DNA of 9,243 nt from Bacteroidota bacterium (GCA_021413595.1 JAIOQD010000735.1:1-9243), one strand, 5' to 3'; shown: positions 1-7,375, counted from the stretch's first letter. Numbers and translations are program-made. Notes: a model not told the origin generated them from the sequence alone.

Positions 1-3000
1 GCGTTGTCTTTACCACCATTTGCTTTTCCGTCCCATTTATCATTTAATTCATTTCCATGAAAAATCAGGTTACCCCAACGATCCAATATCCATAGATCAT
101 AAACAATAATACCAATACCGGAACCAAAGAAAAAATCATTGATCCCATCGGCATTTGGAGTGAATGCATTTGGAATATAAAATACGAAATCCGGGCCGAT
201 GATAATGGTTTGCATAGCGGTATCCAGGCACCCATATTGTGTTGAAGTTATCAGGCCTATGGTATAGGTTCCTGTATCTGCTGAAGGATACATGTGAGGT
301 GGTGGGTTGTGAAGCATTGAAGTATGAGAATCTCCAAAATCCCAATTCCAAAAATCAGTTCCTGTAGAGGCATCGATATAGGCAATAACCGGATCAATAA
401 CAGTAGTTTCATGAGGATCGGTTGTGAAATTTGCTACGGGGTTTGGGTAAACAGTGATGTAATTGTTTTTAGCTCCTGTTGAAACACAACCGCTGTCAGA
501 GGTTACAGTTAATGTGAGGCTGAAATAATTAGGAGCAAAAATAGAGTCATTCGTATAACAATGTTCAAAGCCTGACGTATGGATTGCAGGACTTCCGTCA
601 CCAACAGTCCATATCCATTGGGTAATATTAGTATGTGTAATAGTAGACAAATCAGTGAAAGAAATGCAAAGAGGCTCACATCCAACCGTATCATTTGCCA
701 CAAATTTTACAACCGGGTTAGGGTTTATAGTTAACACCTTACTAATAGAATCTATACAACCGAAATTTGAAATTGCTTCAAGCTGAATATGATAAGTATC
801 TGCAGAATCATATAAATGAGAGTTGTTTTGATTGATGTTAATAGGACTTCCATCATCGAAATCCCAATTCCAAAATTCGATATAATCAGGTAAAGGAATT
901 GTTGTTTGATCAAAAAAACTAACGCTTGTTCCAAGACAAATGCCGGATGGAAAGGGGGTAGTATAATAATTAACAGTAGGGAGGGGGTGAACTAAAATAG
1001 TTTTAGTTATTGTATCCTTGCATCCATTGGCAGTGGTTGCAATTAAGGTTGTATTAAATGTTCCAAAATCCGGAAAAATATGTGTTGGATTTTGAGCAGA
1101 GTTCATTGCAGAGTTATCTCCAAAATCCCATGACCAGCCGGTGAAAGTCTGATTTAGAACTGTTGATGAGTCTGTATAACTGCTGGGTTGATGCAGGCAG
1201 GCAGAATCCGCGAAGAATTGTGCATGAGGCAGGGTAACGCTTACAATTACATCAGCGGTATCGATACAACCGTTAATATCAGTTACCACCACGTTATATG
1301 TTTTTTTTGCAGTATCATTTGCATTAAACGGGTTAGCAGTTGAAAGCAATGTGCTGAAATCCTCGTTATACCATTGGTAATTTACACCGCCTGTTCCGGT
1401 CACCGGCACCGACTGGTATTTACATTTCGTAAAATCATTGCCGGCTGAAGCAACCGGTGGTGGCTCCACAACAAGTGTTTTAACTAATGTTTGAAGCACA
1501 CCTCCGCAGGTTAGTGTTAATGTAATGTGGTAAGTGCCTGCAGTCGTAAAATGATAAAAGGTGGTATCCGAATTAGTTGATACTGCAGGAATAACCTGAT
1601 TGGTTATCGTATCTGCAATTGAAATCGTTTGAGGAGAACAACGTATCTCAGTACTGTAAACAGACATGGTTTCGTTCAGACAGATCTTATTTGAACTTAA
1701 TACCAACACCGGTTCACAATTGTAACAAACATTTGTTCCTACTCCAACATCCATTACAACTACTTTTTCAGCACCTGTAAAAGTATGTTCATAGTAGGTT
1801 CCGGTAGTGAAGGTTGGGACAATATTAGAGGCAATGATTGTATGTTGTGTGGATACGGGATCGATAAGAGGAAGATACGTGCAGCCCGGCAGATTTCCTA
1901 ACGAATCTGTTTTAACAAAAAGTGCTTCATAATTGGATGGAGGAAATAATGTTTCTCCTGAAAAAACCAATCCTTTATCCACATCTTCATTAATTCCCCA
2001 GGCCTTTGTATAATTATTAAATGTAAGGTTTCTGGACCATACCGGGCTTAAGTTCCCTGAGAATTTATTGAGTAAGGCAAATACATTTCCATTGTTCGCA
2101 TCGGTAAAGCCGGCTTGAATAATATTGCCATCTGCCAGTTCTGTCACGCCTCTTGCCCTGTCGTCATTTCCGTTTTTATCAAAAGTAACGCAATTCAAAA
2201 CAGTGCCATTAGCATCCGCTTTAATTAAAGCACAGTCGTAGTTTGAACCTGTTTTTGTTGTGCCGGATAATATAAAGCCGCCATTTTGTGTGATCTTGCC
2301 TGAAACATCCCAATCCAAACCATCATAAGGACCGATATCATATTCTTTACTCCAGATAATGGCCCCTGCTGGAGACAAACGCATTGCAAAAAAATTATTA
2401 CCCGGTCCGTTTCCATACGACCCCAAAAGCAGGATATCGCCATTACCAAATACTTCTACATAATTTGCATACGAATACAAACCTGCTAAAGAGGGGAATG
2501 CAGTTTCCCAAATAACAGAACCATCGGTTTTACTCAGTTTAGCGATATAAGGCTTTTTAGGTTCAGAATCCACAATACCACAAACAACGTAACCGTCCGA
2601 AGCTTCAGCGATACAGGTGCCTTGCGCTTCTCCTCCCGGTTTGCGATAAATATTTATCCAATCCAAGGTTCCTGCGACCATATCTATTTGAGCCGCATAA
2701 AGGCTTAAACTATCTGCTGTTTGGGAAAGATTGGCGCGTTGAATTGCGCCTGTTACGATAAACTTACCATTAGCAGTTTGTCTGATATATCTGGCACCGG
2801 CACTACGAACCCTTTGACCGGCAGGAACCAATTCGAATTTTATTCTTTTGTTAATGACACCGCACTTATCAAATTTTGTAGCATAAAAATAGCAATAGAC
2901 ATTTGCAGAAATAACAAATTCTTTATCCTGCCCAACCATCACGTAGCCGCTATCAGTAGTTGGAGCAAGTGCTAAACCAAAGTTAAGTGCATTTACCTGT

Positions 3001-3128
3001 GCGGTTTTTAAATAAGTTAAGGGTTGAGCAAGTAAAGAGGGACATAAGAAGCTTATCCAAAGAAGACTAAAAAAGCGGAAAGCCTTTTTAGCAAAATTAC
3101 CTTTGTTTTTAAGTAAAGATATTGTCAT
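1..3128 (-). CDS. Giant secreted propeller/PKD surface protein with type-B T9SS C-terminal domain (3' end beyond window)
   Basis: The reading frame runs from ATG at 3128-3126 and is open to the left edge: 1042 residues are visible, and comparison with the neighbouring paralogue suggests about 30 more. Residues 1-34 are a signal peptide (basic KNKGNFAKKAFR, hydrophobic core, cleavage near LLA|Q). Residues about 45-410 contain seven repeats centred on GYVMVG (61), GKFIVTG (121), GYVVCG (179), GDILLLG (230), GGFILSG (283), GNIIQAG (334) and GLVFSG (386), several followed by a 'D..G...W' strand, which suggests a beta-propeller. Two Ig-like stretches follow (about 470-630). Four PKD domains then have cores WSWDFGD (666), WNWDFDDG (753), WIWTVGDG (838) and WNWDFGD (927). 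From about 980 comes CHU_C (IPNAFTPNADG, YDLWILDRWG, LNDKWDGKA), the type-B signal that sends proteins through the type IX secretion system. Role inferred: an exported surface or extracellular binding protein; the ligand is unknown. It lies 67 bases after the small secreted gene on the same strand. Confidence 0.9.
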   Translation of the reverse strand, partial: MTISLLKNKGNFAKKAFRFFSLLWISFLCPSLLAQPLTYLKTAQVNALNFGLALAPTTDSGYVMVGQDKEFVISANVYCYFYATKFDKCGVINKRIKFELVPAGQRVRSAGARYIRQTANGKFIVTGAIQRANLSQTADSLSLYAAQIDMVAGTLDWINIYRKPGGEAQGTCIAEASDGYVVCGIVDSEPKKPYIAKLSKTDGSVIWETAFPSLAGLYSYANYVEVFGNGDILLLGSYGNGPGNNFFAMRLSPAGAIIWSKEYDIGPYDGLDWDVSGKITQNGGFILSGTTKTGSNYDCALIKADANGTVLNCVTFDKNGNDDRARGVTELADGNIIQAGFTDANNGNVFALLNKFSGNLSPVWSRNLTFNNYTKAWGINEDVDKGLVFSGETLFPPSNYEALFVKTDSLGNLPGCTYLPLIDPVSTQHTIIASNIVPTFTTGTYYEHTFTGAEKVVVMDVGVGTNVCYNCEPVLVLSSNKICLNETMSVYSTEIRCSPQTISIADTITNQVIPAVSTNSDTTFYHFTTAGTYHITLTLTCGGVLQTLVKTLVVEPPPVASAGNDFTKCKYQSVPVTGTGGVNYQWYNEDFSTLLSTANPFNANDTAKKTYNVVVTDINGCIDTADVIVSVTLPHAQFFADSACLHQPSSYTDSSTVLNQTFTGWSWDFGDNSAMNSAQNPTHIFPDFGTFNTTLIATTANGCKDTITKTILVHPLPTVNYYTTPFPSGICLGTSVSFFDQTTIPLPDYIEFWNWDFDDGSPININQNNSHLYDSADTYHIQLEAISNFGCIDSISKVLTINPNPVVKFVANDTVGCEPLCISFTDLSTITHTNITQWIWTVGDGSPAIHTSGFEHCYTNDSIFAPNYFSLTLTVTSDSGCVSTGAKNNYITVYPNPVANFTTDPHETTVIDPVIAYIDASTGTDFWNWDFGDSHTSMLHNPPPHMYPSADTGTYTIGLITSTQYGCLDTAMQTIIIGPDFVFYIPNAFTPNADGINDFFFGSGIGIIVYDLWILDRWGNLIFHGNELNDKWDGKANGGKDN
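19..200. repeat. Left copy of duplicated CHU_C-coding DNA
   Basis: This stretch, inside the gene at the left edge, aligns without a gap to 3784-3965 at a constant offset of 3765 bases. By hand count about 140 of 182 bases agree. It encodes the CHU_C sorting domain (FTPNADG to LNDKWDGKA). The similarity reflects descent of the two giant genes' ends from one ancestral sequence. Confidence 0.8.
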
Positions 3129-3195
3129 TGGATCTCTTATTTAGTTATTCCGGATTAGATCCGCGATCAAAAATGCGCAATTTTTTATTGTTACC

Positions 3196-3543
3196 TTATT
3201 TGCTTGCACTACCTTTTTTGTAAACCTCATTATCATCTATCTGAATAGATTCGATAATATGATATGGGAATTCAGACTCTTTTACAAAGATCTTGATTAT
3301 GCTGTCTTTATTGCAAAGGAGGGAGTTTGATGTTTGAAATACTGCTGAATTATTATCGGAGGCTACCTGCCAGTTGCTGAGTTCTGTGTTGCGTTGGATA
3401 AACGTGCGCTTTATCTTCATACTGAGATTGGGGCACATAAGAGCATTTATACCAATTTCGACTTTGATCTTATGAGAAGGAAGTTCCTGGGAATAAACAT
3501 TTACAGAAACACATAAACAGATAAATAGTATAGTTTTTCTCAT
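3196..3543 (-). CDS. Small secreted hypothetical protein, possibly with a degenerate HMA-like fold
   Basis: This is a 115-residue protein starting at ATG 3543-3541. Residues 1-19 form a clear signal peptide (MRKTILFICLCVSVNVYSQ, cleavage near VYS|Q), so the mature protein of about 96 residues is exported, probably to the periplasm. I do not recognise a named family. The mature part begins KIKVEIGINALMCPNLSMK and ends with YHIIESIQIDDNEVYKKG. That order (strand, MC.... loop, basic helix, two strands, helix, strand) resembles the ferredoxin-like heavy-metal-associated domain, but the usual MxCxxC pair is reduced to one cysteine (MCPNLS), so metal binding of the normal kind would be lost. The fold is inference only. 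It sits between two giant secreted proteins on the same strand, 131 bases after the first and 67 before the second, so cotranscription with the downstream one is plausible. There is no strong Shine-Dalgarno sequence, as is usual in Bacteroidota. Confidence 0.8.
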   Translation of the reverse strand: MRKTILFICLCVSVNVYSQELPSHKIKVEIGINALMCPNLSMKIKRTFIQRNTELSNWQVASDNNSAVFQTSNSLLCNKDSIIKIFVKESEFPYHIIESIQIDDNEVYKKGSASK

Positions 3544-3588
3544 AAACGCATTAGTTTTTGTTTACATTCTTATATCTAAGCAGATGCA

Positions 3589-3596
3589 TAAAGATA
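3589..3596 (-). promoter_or_regulatory. Possible -7 promoter element for the small secreted gene
   Basis: On the minus strand this reads TATCTTTA, one base off the TAnnTTTG consensus. It lies 45 bases before the ATG of the small secreted gene, in the 131-base gap after the upstream giant gene. No clear -33 TTG is present at the expected spacing. If real, it would let the small gene and the giant after it be transcribed independently. Confidence 0.25.
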
Positions 3597-3630
3597 GCAA
3601 AAGGTTGCAATAACCACTCGTTTTTTTAAG

Positions 3631-3657
3631 ATAATAAAACAGCGCCCTGCAGGGACG
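3631..3657 (-). terminator. Possible intrinsic terminator after the 1057-residue surface protein gene
   Basis: Starting 17 bases past the stop codon, the minus strand reads CG-T-CCC-TGCA-GGG-CG and then CTGTTTTATTATC. The CCC/GGG arms close on a TGCA loop, and flanking CG pairs extend the stem across one bulged T. A T-rich tract follows. The core CCCTGCAGGG (3645-3654) is a perfect ten-base palindrome and stands out as GC-rich in an AT-rich gap. The stem is short, so it could be a weak terminator or simply a palindromic site. Confidence 0.35.
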
Positions 3658-3674
3658 TGAAGATGAGATTTTTT

Positions 3675-6600
3675 TTATTTTACTAAAGATACGATGCCAA
3701 TATAATTGTGCTCTTTATTGAACACATCAGTAAGTGTCACTTTCCAAACGTATACATCTATTTGTGATTCGCTATCACCTTTATTTGCTTTGCCATCCCA
3801 CTTATCATTTAACTCTTTCCCATGAAAAATCATATCTCCCCAACGATCGAAGATCCATAGGTCATATTTTATGATGCCTACACCGGAACCGAAAAAATAA
3901 TCATTGGTCTTATCTCCATTGGGTGTAAATACATTTGGAATGAAGAAGGTGAATTCTGGTCCGATAAAAATTTCATGTGAAACAGTATCGTAACAACCAT
4001 CGGCATTATGAACAATTAAGGTTACTACATAAGTGTTGGATGCATCTTTTGGATATTCATGAACGGGATTTGATGTGTTAGGCGATAAAGTGGTACTATC
4101 ACCGAAATTCCAAAACCAATAATTTACATCAGTAGAGGATTGATCATTAAAAGTAATAATAGGGTCGATCACGGATGCTGGATTTGGTGTAGGATCAAAT
4201 GCTGCAACCGGTATGCTGTACACCTGAACAAATTGGCTTTGAGTTAAAGATGATATACAGCCATGATAGTAAGTTACAATTAGTTTAACATCATATAAGC
4301 CCGATTGTGAAAAACAATGTGAAGGGTTTGGTATTGCTGAGCCGTCACTGCCATCGCCAAAATTCCAATCCCAGTTTACAACGGAATCCGCCCCGCCTAT
4401 GGCACTCAGATCAGTAAAGTTTATACATAGTACCGGACATCCCAGAGGATCATCGGCAGAAAAATTGACGACAGGAATTCCGTAAAAATGAAAAGTTACA
4501 TTTGATGAAGAGAAAGTGCACGGACCGGCAGGATCATTTGTTGTTAACGTTAAAATCACTGAATCCGCAGCATACTCAGAGGCGCTTGGAGTATATACGG
4601 CATTTAATGTTGTGTTATTAGGCGCATAAGTTCCTGTGCCGCCACTCCAAGTTCCGCTTGTTGCAGAACCACCAATTGAGCCTGCAAGTGTTATGCTGGA
4701 ACCGGAACAAACATATTGCGTTGATCCTGCATTAACATTCGTTACAGCGGAAACAATCACATTTACTGTATCGGACGACTGACAACCTGTTGACGTTTCT
4801 AATATGGTTACCGTATAAGGTAATGTAATAGTTGCGGTAGGCCCTGGATTAGCAAGGGATAATGAAGGATTAGAAATGGTAGTACTGCCGGTAAAGCCTG
4901 TGGTAGGAGACCAGGTATAAGTGCAGCCTGCTGTGGATGAAGTTCCGATAGAACCTGTTCCAAAAGAACAGATATTCAGATCAGGACCTGCATCAGCAAT
5001 CGGCAAAGCGTTAACAATAATTACTTCGGATGAAGAAGCTGAACAGGATCCGCCAACAGTATAAGTTATCGTATCGTTACCGATAACTGAAGGAGAAGGA
5101 GTAAAGGTTCCGGTTGTTGAATTTGTTACTCCGGTTCCGCTCCATACTCCTCCCGGAATATCGGCAATAAGAGTTATGGGAGCATCATTTGGACAAAAAG
5201 GGCCTGCAGGCGTTAAAATCGGCATAACACCTGCATTTACAGTTACATTTAATGTAGTATCAGCATTACAAAGCCCCCAGCTGATGGTTAATTTTACCGG
5301 GAAAGTTCCATTTGCAGCAAAAATATGTGTAGGATTTTGAAGGGTATCATCTGTTATACCATCATTGTCGAAATCCCATGCCCATGCTGTAATGCTTCCT
5401 AGTGGTGTGGAGGTGTCGGTAAATTGCATTGGAGAGCCGGCACATACGGTTGTGTTAGTAAATTGAGATACAGGATAACTTGGACTTGAGCCAATAGTAA
5501 TATCTAATGTAGTGATACAAGTTGGGCCTGCAACTGAGGTAACAACAACCTGATAGGTGCCGCCTTGATTCACTGTAATGGTCTGGCCTGTAGTTGAGCC
5601 AACTATTCCGGAAGTGCCGCCTATAGAATCCGTCCAGGCATAGGAAGCTCCACCTGCCGGGGCAGATAAAGTTACGGAATTGCCACCGCAAATGTTTGGT
5701 GAAGAAGCAATAATATCAAGGGGTTCACAGGCACAGTCCACATATCCATAACCAAAGTGGCCACCTTGTGTACAATCCGAAGAGGTGAATTCTACGGTGA
5801 TACATTGCCCAATATAGGCTTGTAAAGGAACAAAAACGGTGGTCCATGGTCTGTACCATTCATCACTACCAGGTGATATTTCAAAAAAACCAACAAAAGG
5901 TGCTTTAGCCAATACAAAGTATTCCCCGCAAGTAATGATATTATTACTTGCATCACGCACTTTTACTCCAAAATAAGGACGTTCAGCATCACTATGTCCG
6001 CTTGTAGGATCATTCAGTACAACGGCATATCGATATGTAAAATTAGAATTACTTGCAGAAACTGTAAATGAAATACTTGCACGGGCAGCTCCCCAGGAAG
6101 TGCTTCCCCAGGAATTCAGATCACCTATCCGTAAGGCGTTATTGCCCCCTCCGGGAGGAACTACAGGTAGTGTTGTACCTCCAACAGTTGGATCAAAGCC
6201 GCCTGAATTTGTGATCAGGAAAGGATCAGTATTTTGACCAAAAAAACCGGGAGGTGGAGGATTAAATCCAGAAGTGAGATTGCTGGGGTCCGGGTTTGTA
6301 GATGGGTCAGCTGCCCAATAATCCCAGAAAGCCTGACCGGATTCAAAACCAGGGTTTGTACATGGAGAGCCACAGTTGAGTGGATCAGGATTAGGATCAG
6401 GAGAGCCGCTTTTATTCTGAGATGCAACAATTCCATCTCTTACTTTCTGAAATTCAGCAAAATGTTTTTTATAGTCAGGTTGTAAAGAAGCCAAATATAT
6501 TTTTACGTTTTCTTCTTTCACAATAAGTCCGGTACCTACTTTATAAACTAATAATTCGTAATCTTTTTTCCATTGCGGACTTAAAAAATGCTTGAAATAG

Positions 6601-6848
6601 GTCATGTCGGCCATATTACCGTCAGAGGTCATAACCACATAATTCAAAAAACTTTGTACATCCACTTTCTCAAGCAAAAGGGCTGTTTTGTTCAGGTAGT
6701 CTATCCAGGTATTATGTTGAACTCCGTAAGGATTATTTGAACTTTGAAATTCATTTTTTTGACTTTGAGAAAAGAGGGAAAAAACAATGGCCACAAACAT
6801 TGCGGATAGAAATACTTTTAATCTGGAGATAGTAAATATACTTACCAT
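3675..6848 (-). CDS. Giant secreted jelly-roll/Ig/PKD protein with type-B T9SS C-terminal domain
   Basis: A complete 1057-residue protein from ATG 6848-6846 to TAA 3677-3675. Residues 1-27 are a signal peptide (basic start, hydrophobic LSAMFVAIVFSLFS, cleavage near FS|Q). Residues about 45-145 are a charged, probably helical region that I do not recognise. A Pro/Asp linker follows (SPDPNPDP, 149-156). About 164-375 looks like a jelly-roll, lectin-like beta-sandwich (NPGFESG, ALRIGDLNSWG, FGYGYVDCACEPL) of the kind found in large Bacteroidota surface proteins. Then come an Ig-like domain (379-453), a PKD domain (458-538, core WAWDFDNDG at 489), three Ig-like domains (541-613, 616-700, 703-790) and two PKD domains (791-876, WDWNFGDGS; 880-963, WFWNFGDS). 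CHU_C occupies 968-1057 (IPNVFTPNGDKTND, YDLWIFDRWGD, LNDKWDGKA) and directs type IX secretion. Its last 265 residues are homologous to the end of the gene at the left edge. Role inferred: an exported adhesin-like or structural surface protein; no catalytic motif is visible. Confidence 0.92.
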   Translation of the reverse strand: MVSIFTISRLKVFLSAMFVAIVFSLFSQSQKNEFQSSNNPYGVQHNTWIDYLNKTALLLEKVDVQSFLNYVVMTSDGNMADMTYFKHFLSPQWKKDYELLVYKVGTGLIVKEENVKIYLASLQPDYKKHFAEFQKVRDGIVASQNKSGSPDPNPDPLNCGSPCTNPGFESGQAFWDYWAADPSTNPDPSNLTSGFNPPPPGFFGQNTDPFLITNSGGFDPTVGGTTLPVVPPGGGNNALRIGDLNSWGSTSWGAARASISFTVSASNSNFTYRYAVVLNDPTSGHSDAERPYFGVKVRDASNNIITCGEYFVLAKAPFVGFFEISPGSDEWYRPWTTVFVPLQAYIGQCITVEFTSSDCTQGGHFGYGYVDCACEPLDIIASSPNICGGNSVTLSAPAGGASYAWTDSIGGTSGIVGSTTGQTITVNQGGTYQVVVTSVAGPTCITTLDITIGSSPSYPVSQFTNTTVCAGSPMQFTDTSTPLGSITAWAWDFDNDGITDDTLQNPTHIFAANGTFPVKLTISWGLCNADTTLNVTVNAGVMPILTPAGPFCPNDAPITLIADIPGGVWSGTGVTNSTTGTFTPSPSVIGNDTITYTVGGSCSASSSEVIIVNALPIADAGPDLNICSFGTGSIGTSSTAGCTYTWSPTTGFTGSTTISNPSLSLANPGPTATITLPYTVTILETSTGCQSSDTVNVIVSAVTNVNAGSTQYVCSGSSITLAGSIGGSATSGTWSGGTGTYAPNNTTLNAVYTPSASEYAADSVILTLTTNDPAGPCTFSSSNVTFHFYGIPVVNFSADDPLGCPVLCINFTDLSAIGGADSVVNWDWNFGDGSDGSAIPNPSHCFSQSGLYDVKLIVTYYHGCISSLTQSQFVQVYSIPVAAFDPTPNPASVIDPIITFNDQSSTDVNYWFWNFGDSTTLSPNTSNPVHEYPKDASNTYVVTLIVHNADGCYDTVSHEIFIGPEFTFFIPNVFTPNGDKTNDYFFGSGVGIIKYDLWIFDRWGDMIFHGKELNDKWDGKANKGDSESQIDVYVWKVTLTDVFNKEHNYIGIVSLVK
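3784..3965. repeat. Right copy of duplicated CHU_C-coding DNA
   Basis: This is the partner of 19-200, located near the 3' end of the 1057-residue protein gene. The alignment is collinear with no insertions or deletions, while most differences are third-position or conservative changes. Homology continues at protein level into the two preceding PKD domains, where DNA similarity fades. Confidence 0.8.
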
Positions 6849-7149
6849 TGATCAATGATTTACAAAATCGTTACGAATATAGTAATTAATTTTAATAAAT
6901 GAAATTGTTTAACCTTTTTATTATCAATGCTTTATGTAATTGTTTTACACCGAAATTTTTATCTGAAATTCTTCTGAAAGCAACCAGTTTTAAAAGTATT
7001 TCATCAAATAACACAATTCATGCTGAACTTGTTGCATTATCAAGGATACTCAGAAACTGCCATGGTAACACAATGTGCCTTGACCTCATTTACCCAATAA
7101 TGAAATCCCATAAAGGCAAATTTTAAAATAATTTGGTTGTGTTAGGGAT

Positions 7150-7172
7150 TCCTTCGACAAACGCTCAGGATA
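7150..7172. repeat. Solo REP-like imperfect palindrome
   Basis: TCCT at 7150-7153 and AGGA at 7167-7170 bracket TTCGACAAACGCTC. From memory, this closely resembles a short sequence of the form CCTTCGACAAGCTCAGGA that is scattered between genes in many Bacteroidota genomes; here it has two extra bases (AAACG instead of AAG). Only one copy lies in this window, so its repetitive nature is recalled rather than shown. Confidence 0.35.
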
Positions 7173-7173
7173 C

Positions 7174-7264
7174 ATTCTTCTATGAAGAATAAATTCCACG
7201 TAAATCCTTTTCTGTATGGAAAAGATTGAAGTGTAAATCCCTCTCTTTTCCATTTGAGGAAAAG
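7174..7264. repeat. Cluster of three small inverted repeats with shared blocks
   Basis: Hairpin 1 (7174-7190) is ATTCTTC-TAT-GAAGAAT, seven perfect pairs. Hairpin 2 (7203-7227) pairs AATCcTTTTC with GAAAAGATT around TGTATG, with one bulged C. Hairpin 3 (7245-7264) is CTTTTCC-ATTTGA-GGAAAAG, seven perfect pairs. GTAAATCC occurs just before or overlapping hairpin 2 (7200-7207) and again before hairpin 3 (7233-7240), and GGAAAAG occurs in both (7218-7224, 7258-7264). Hairpins 2 and 3 therefore look like diverged copies of one unit. The function is unknown; they are too AT-rich to be strong terminators. Confidence 0.5.
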
Positions 7265-7345
7265 GAAACGCCCAAATGAATAAAAACCTCAAGGGAAAAT
7301 AAGCCCCAAAACTTCAGCATAATATCCAGTTTCTAATGGATTGCT

Positions 7346-7353
7346 TATCTTTG
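7346..7353 (+). promoter_or_regulatory. Bacteroidota-type -7 promoter element upstream of rimO
   Basis: TATCTTTG matches the Bacteroidota -7 consensus TAnnTTTG exactly. It ends 22 bases before the TTG start codon, so transcription would begin near 7360 and give a leader of only about 15 bases. No good TTG -33 element is seen at the usual distance upstream, which keeps confidence moderate. Confidence 0.45.
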
Positions 7354-7375
7354 TGAGGAATTAATACAAATAAAG

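Larger units (their letters stand above)
6849..7375. other. Divergent intergenic region of 527 bases with no convincing gene
   Basis: This gap separates the start of the minus-strand giant surface gene from the start of rimO. The left half (6849-7140) is very AT-rich and contains a 75-codon plus-strand frame (6899-7126) that I do not accept as a gene: no recognisable domain, no good translation signal, and no neighbour logic. No TAnnTTTG element is seen pointing at the giant gene. The right half (7141-7320) holds a REP-like sequence and three small hairpins, listed separately, and the far right end carries the rimO promoter element. Confidence 0.6.

Noticed and set aside
1301..1308. Run of eight T inside the left-edge giant gene as a phase-variation tract
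   Set aside because: It encodes part of Lys-Lys in an intact frame, and eight bases in an AT-rich gene is not exceptional.
2721..2975. 84-codon plus-strand frame antisense to the propeller-like head
   Set aside because: It lies wholly inside a well-supported minus-strand gene with clear repeats. The other short minus-strand frames at 136-934, 2225-2449, 5455-5691 and 6215-6436 are likewise shadows.
3039..3050. Possible lipobox (SFLC) in the left-edge protein's signal peptide
   Set aside because: The residue before Cys is Leu rather than Gly, Ala or Ser, and a good LLA|Q signal peptidase I site follows five residues later.
3130..3162. GGATCT...AGATCC inverted repeat before the left-edge giant gene
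   Set aside because: Six pairs with a 21-base loop is weak and expected by chance. No associated signal is seen.
6899..7126. 75-codon plus-strand frame in the intergenic region
   Set aside because: There is no recognisable domain, the composition looks like translated AT-rich noise, and no promoter or ribosome binding site is seen. A conserved-homologue search would be needed to revive it.
7086..7292. 68-codon minus-strand frame in the same region
   Set aside because: It runs through the REP-like sequence and the hairpins, which explains its composition (for example PERLSKE). It overlaps the other doubtful frame and has no family features.
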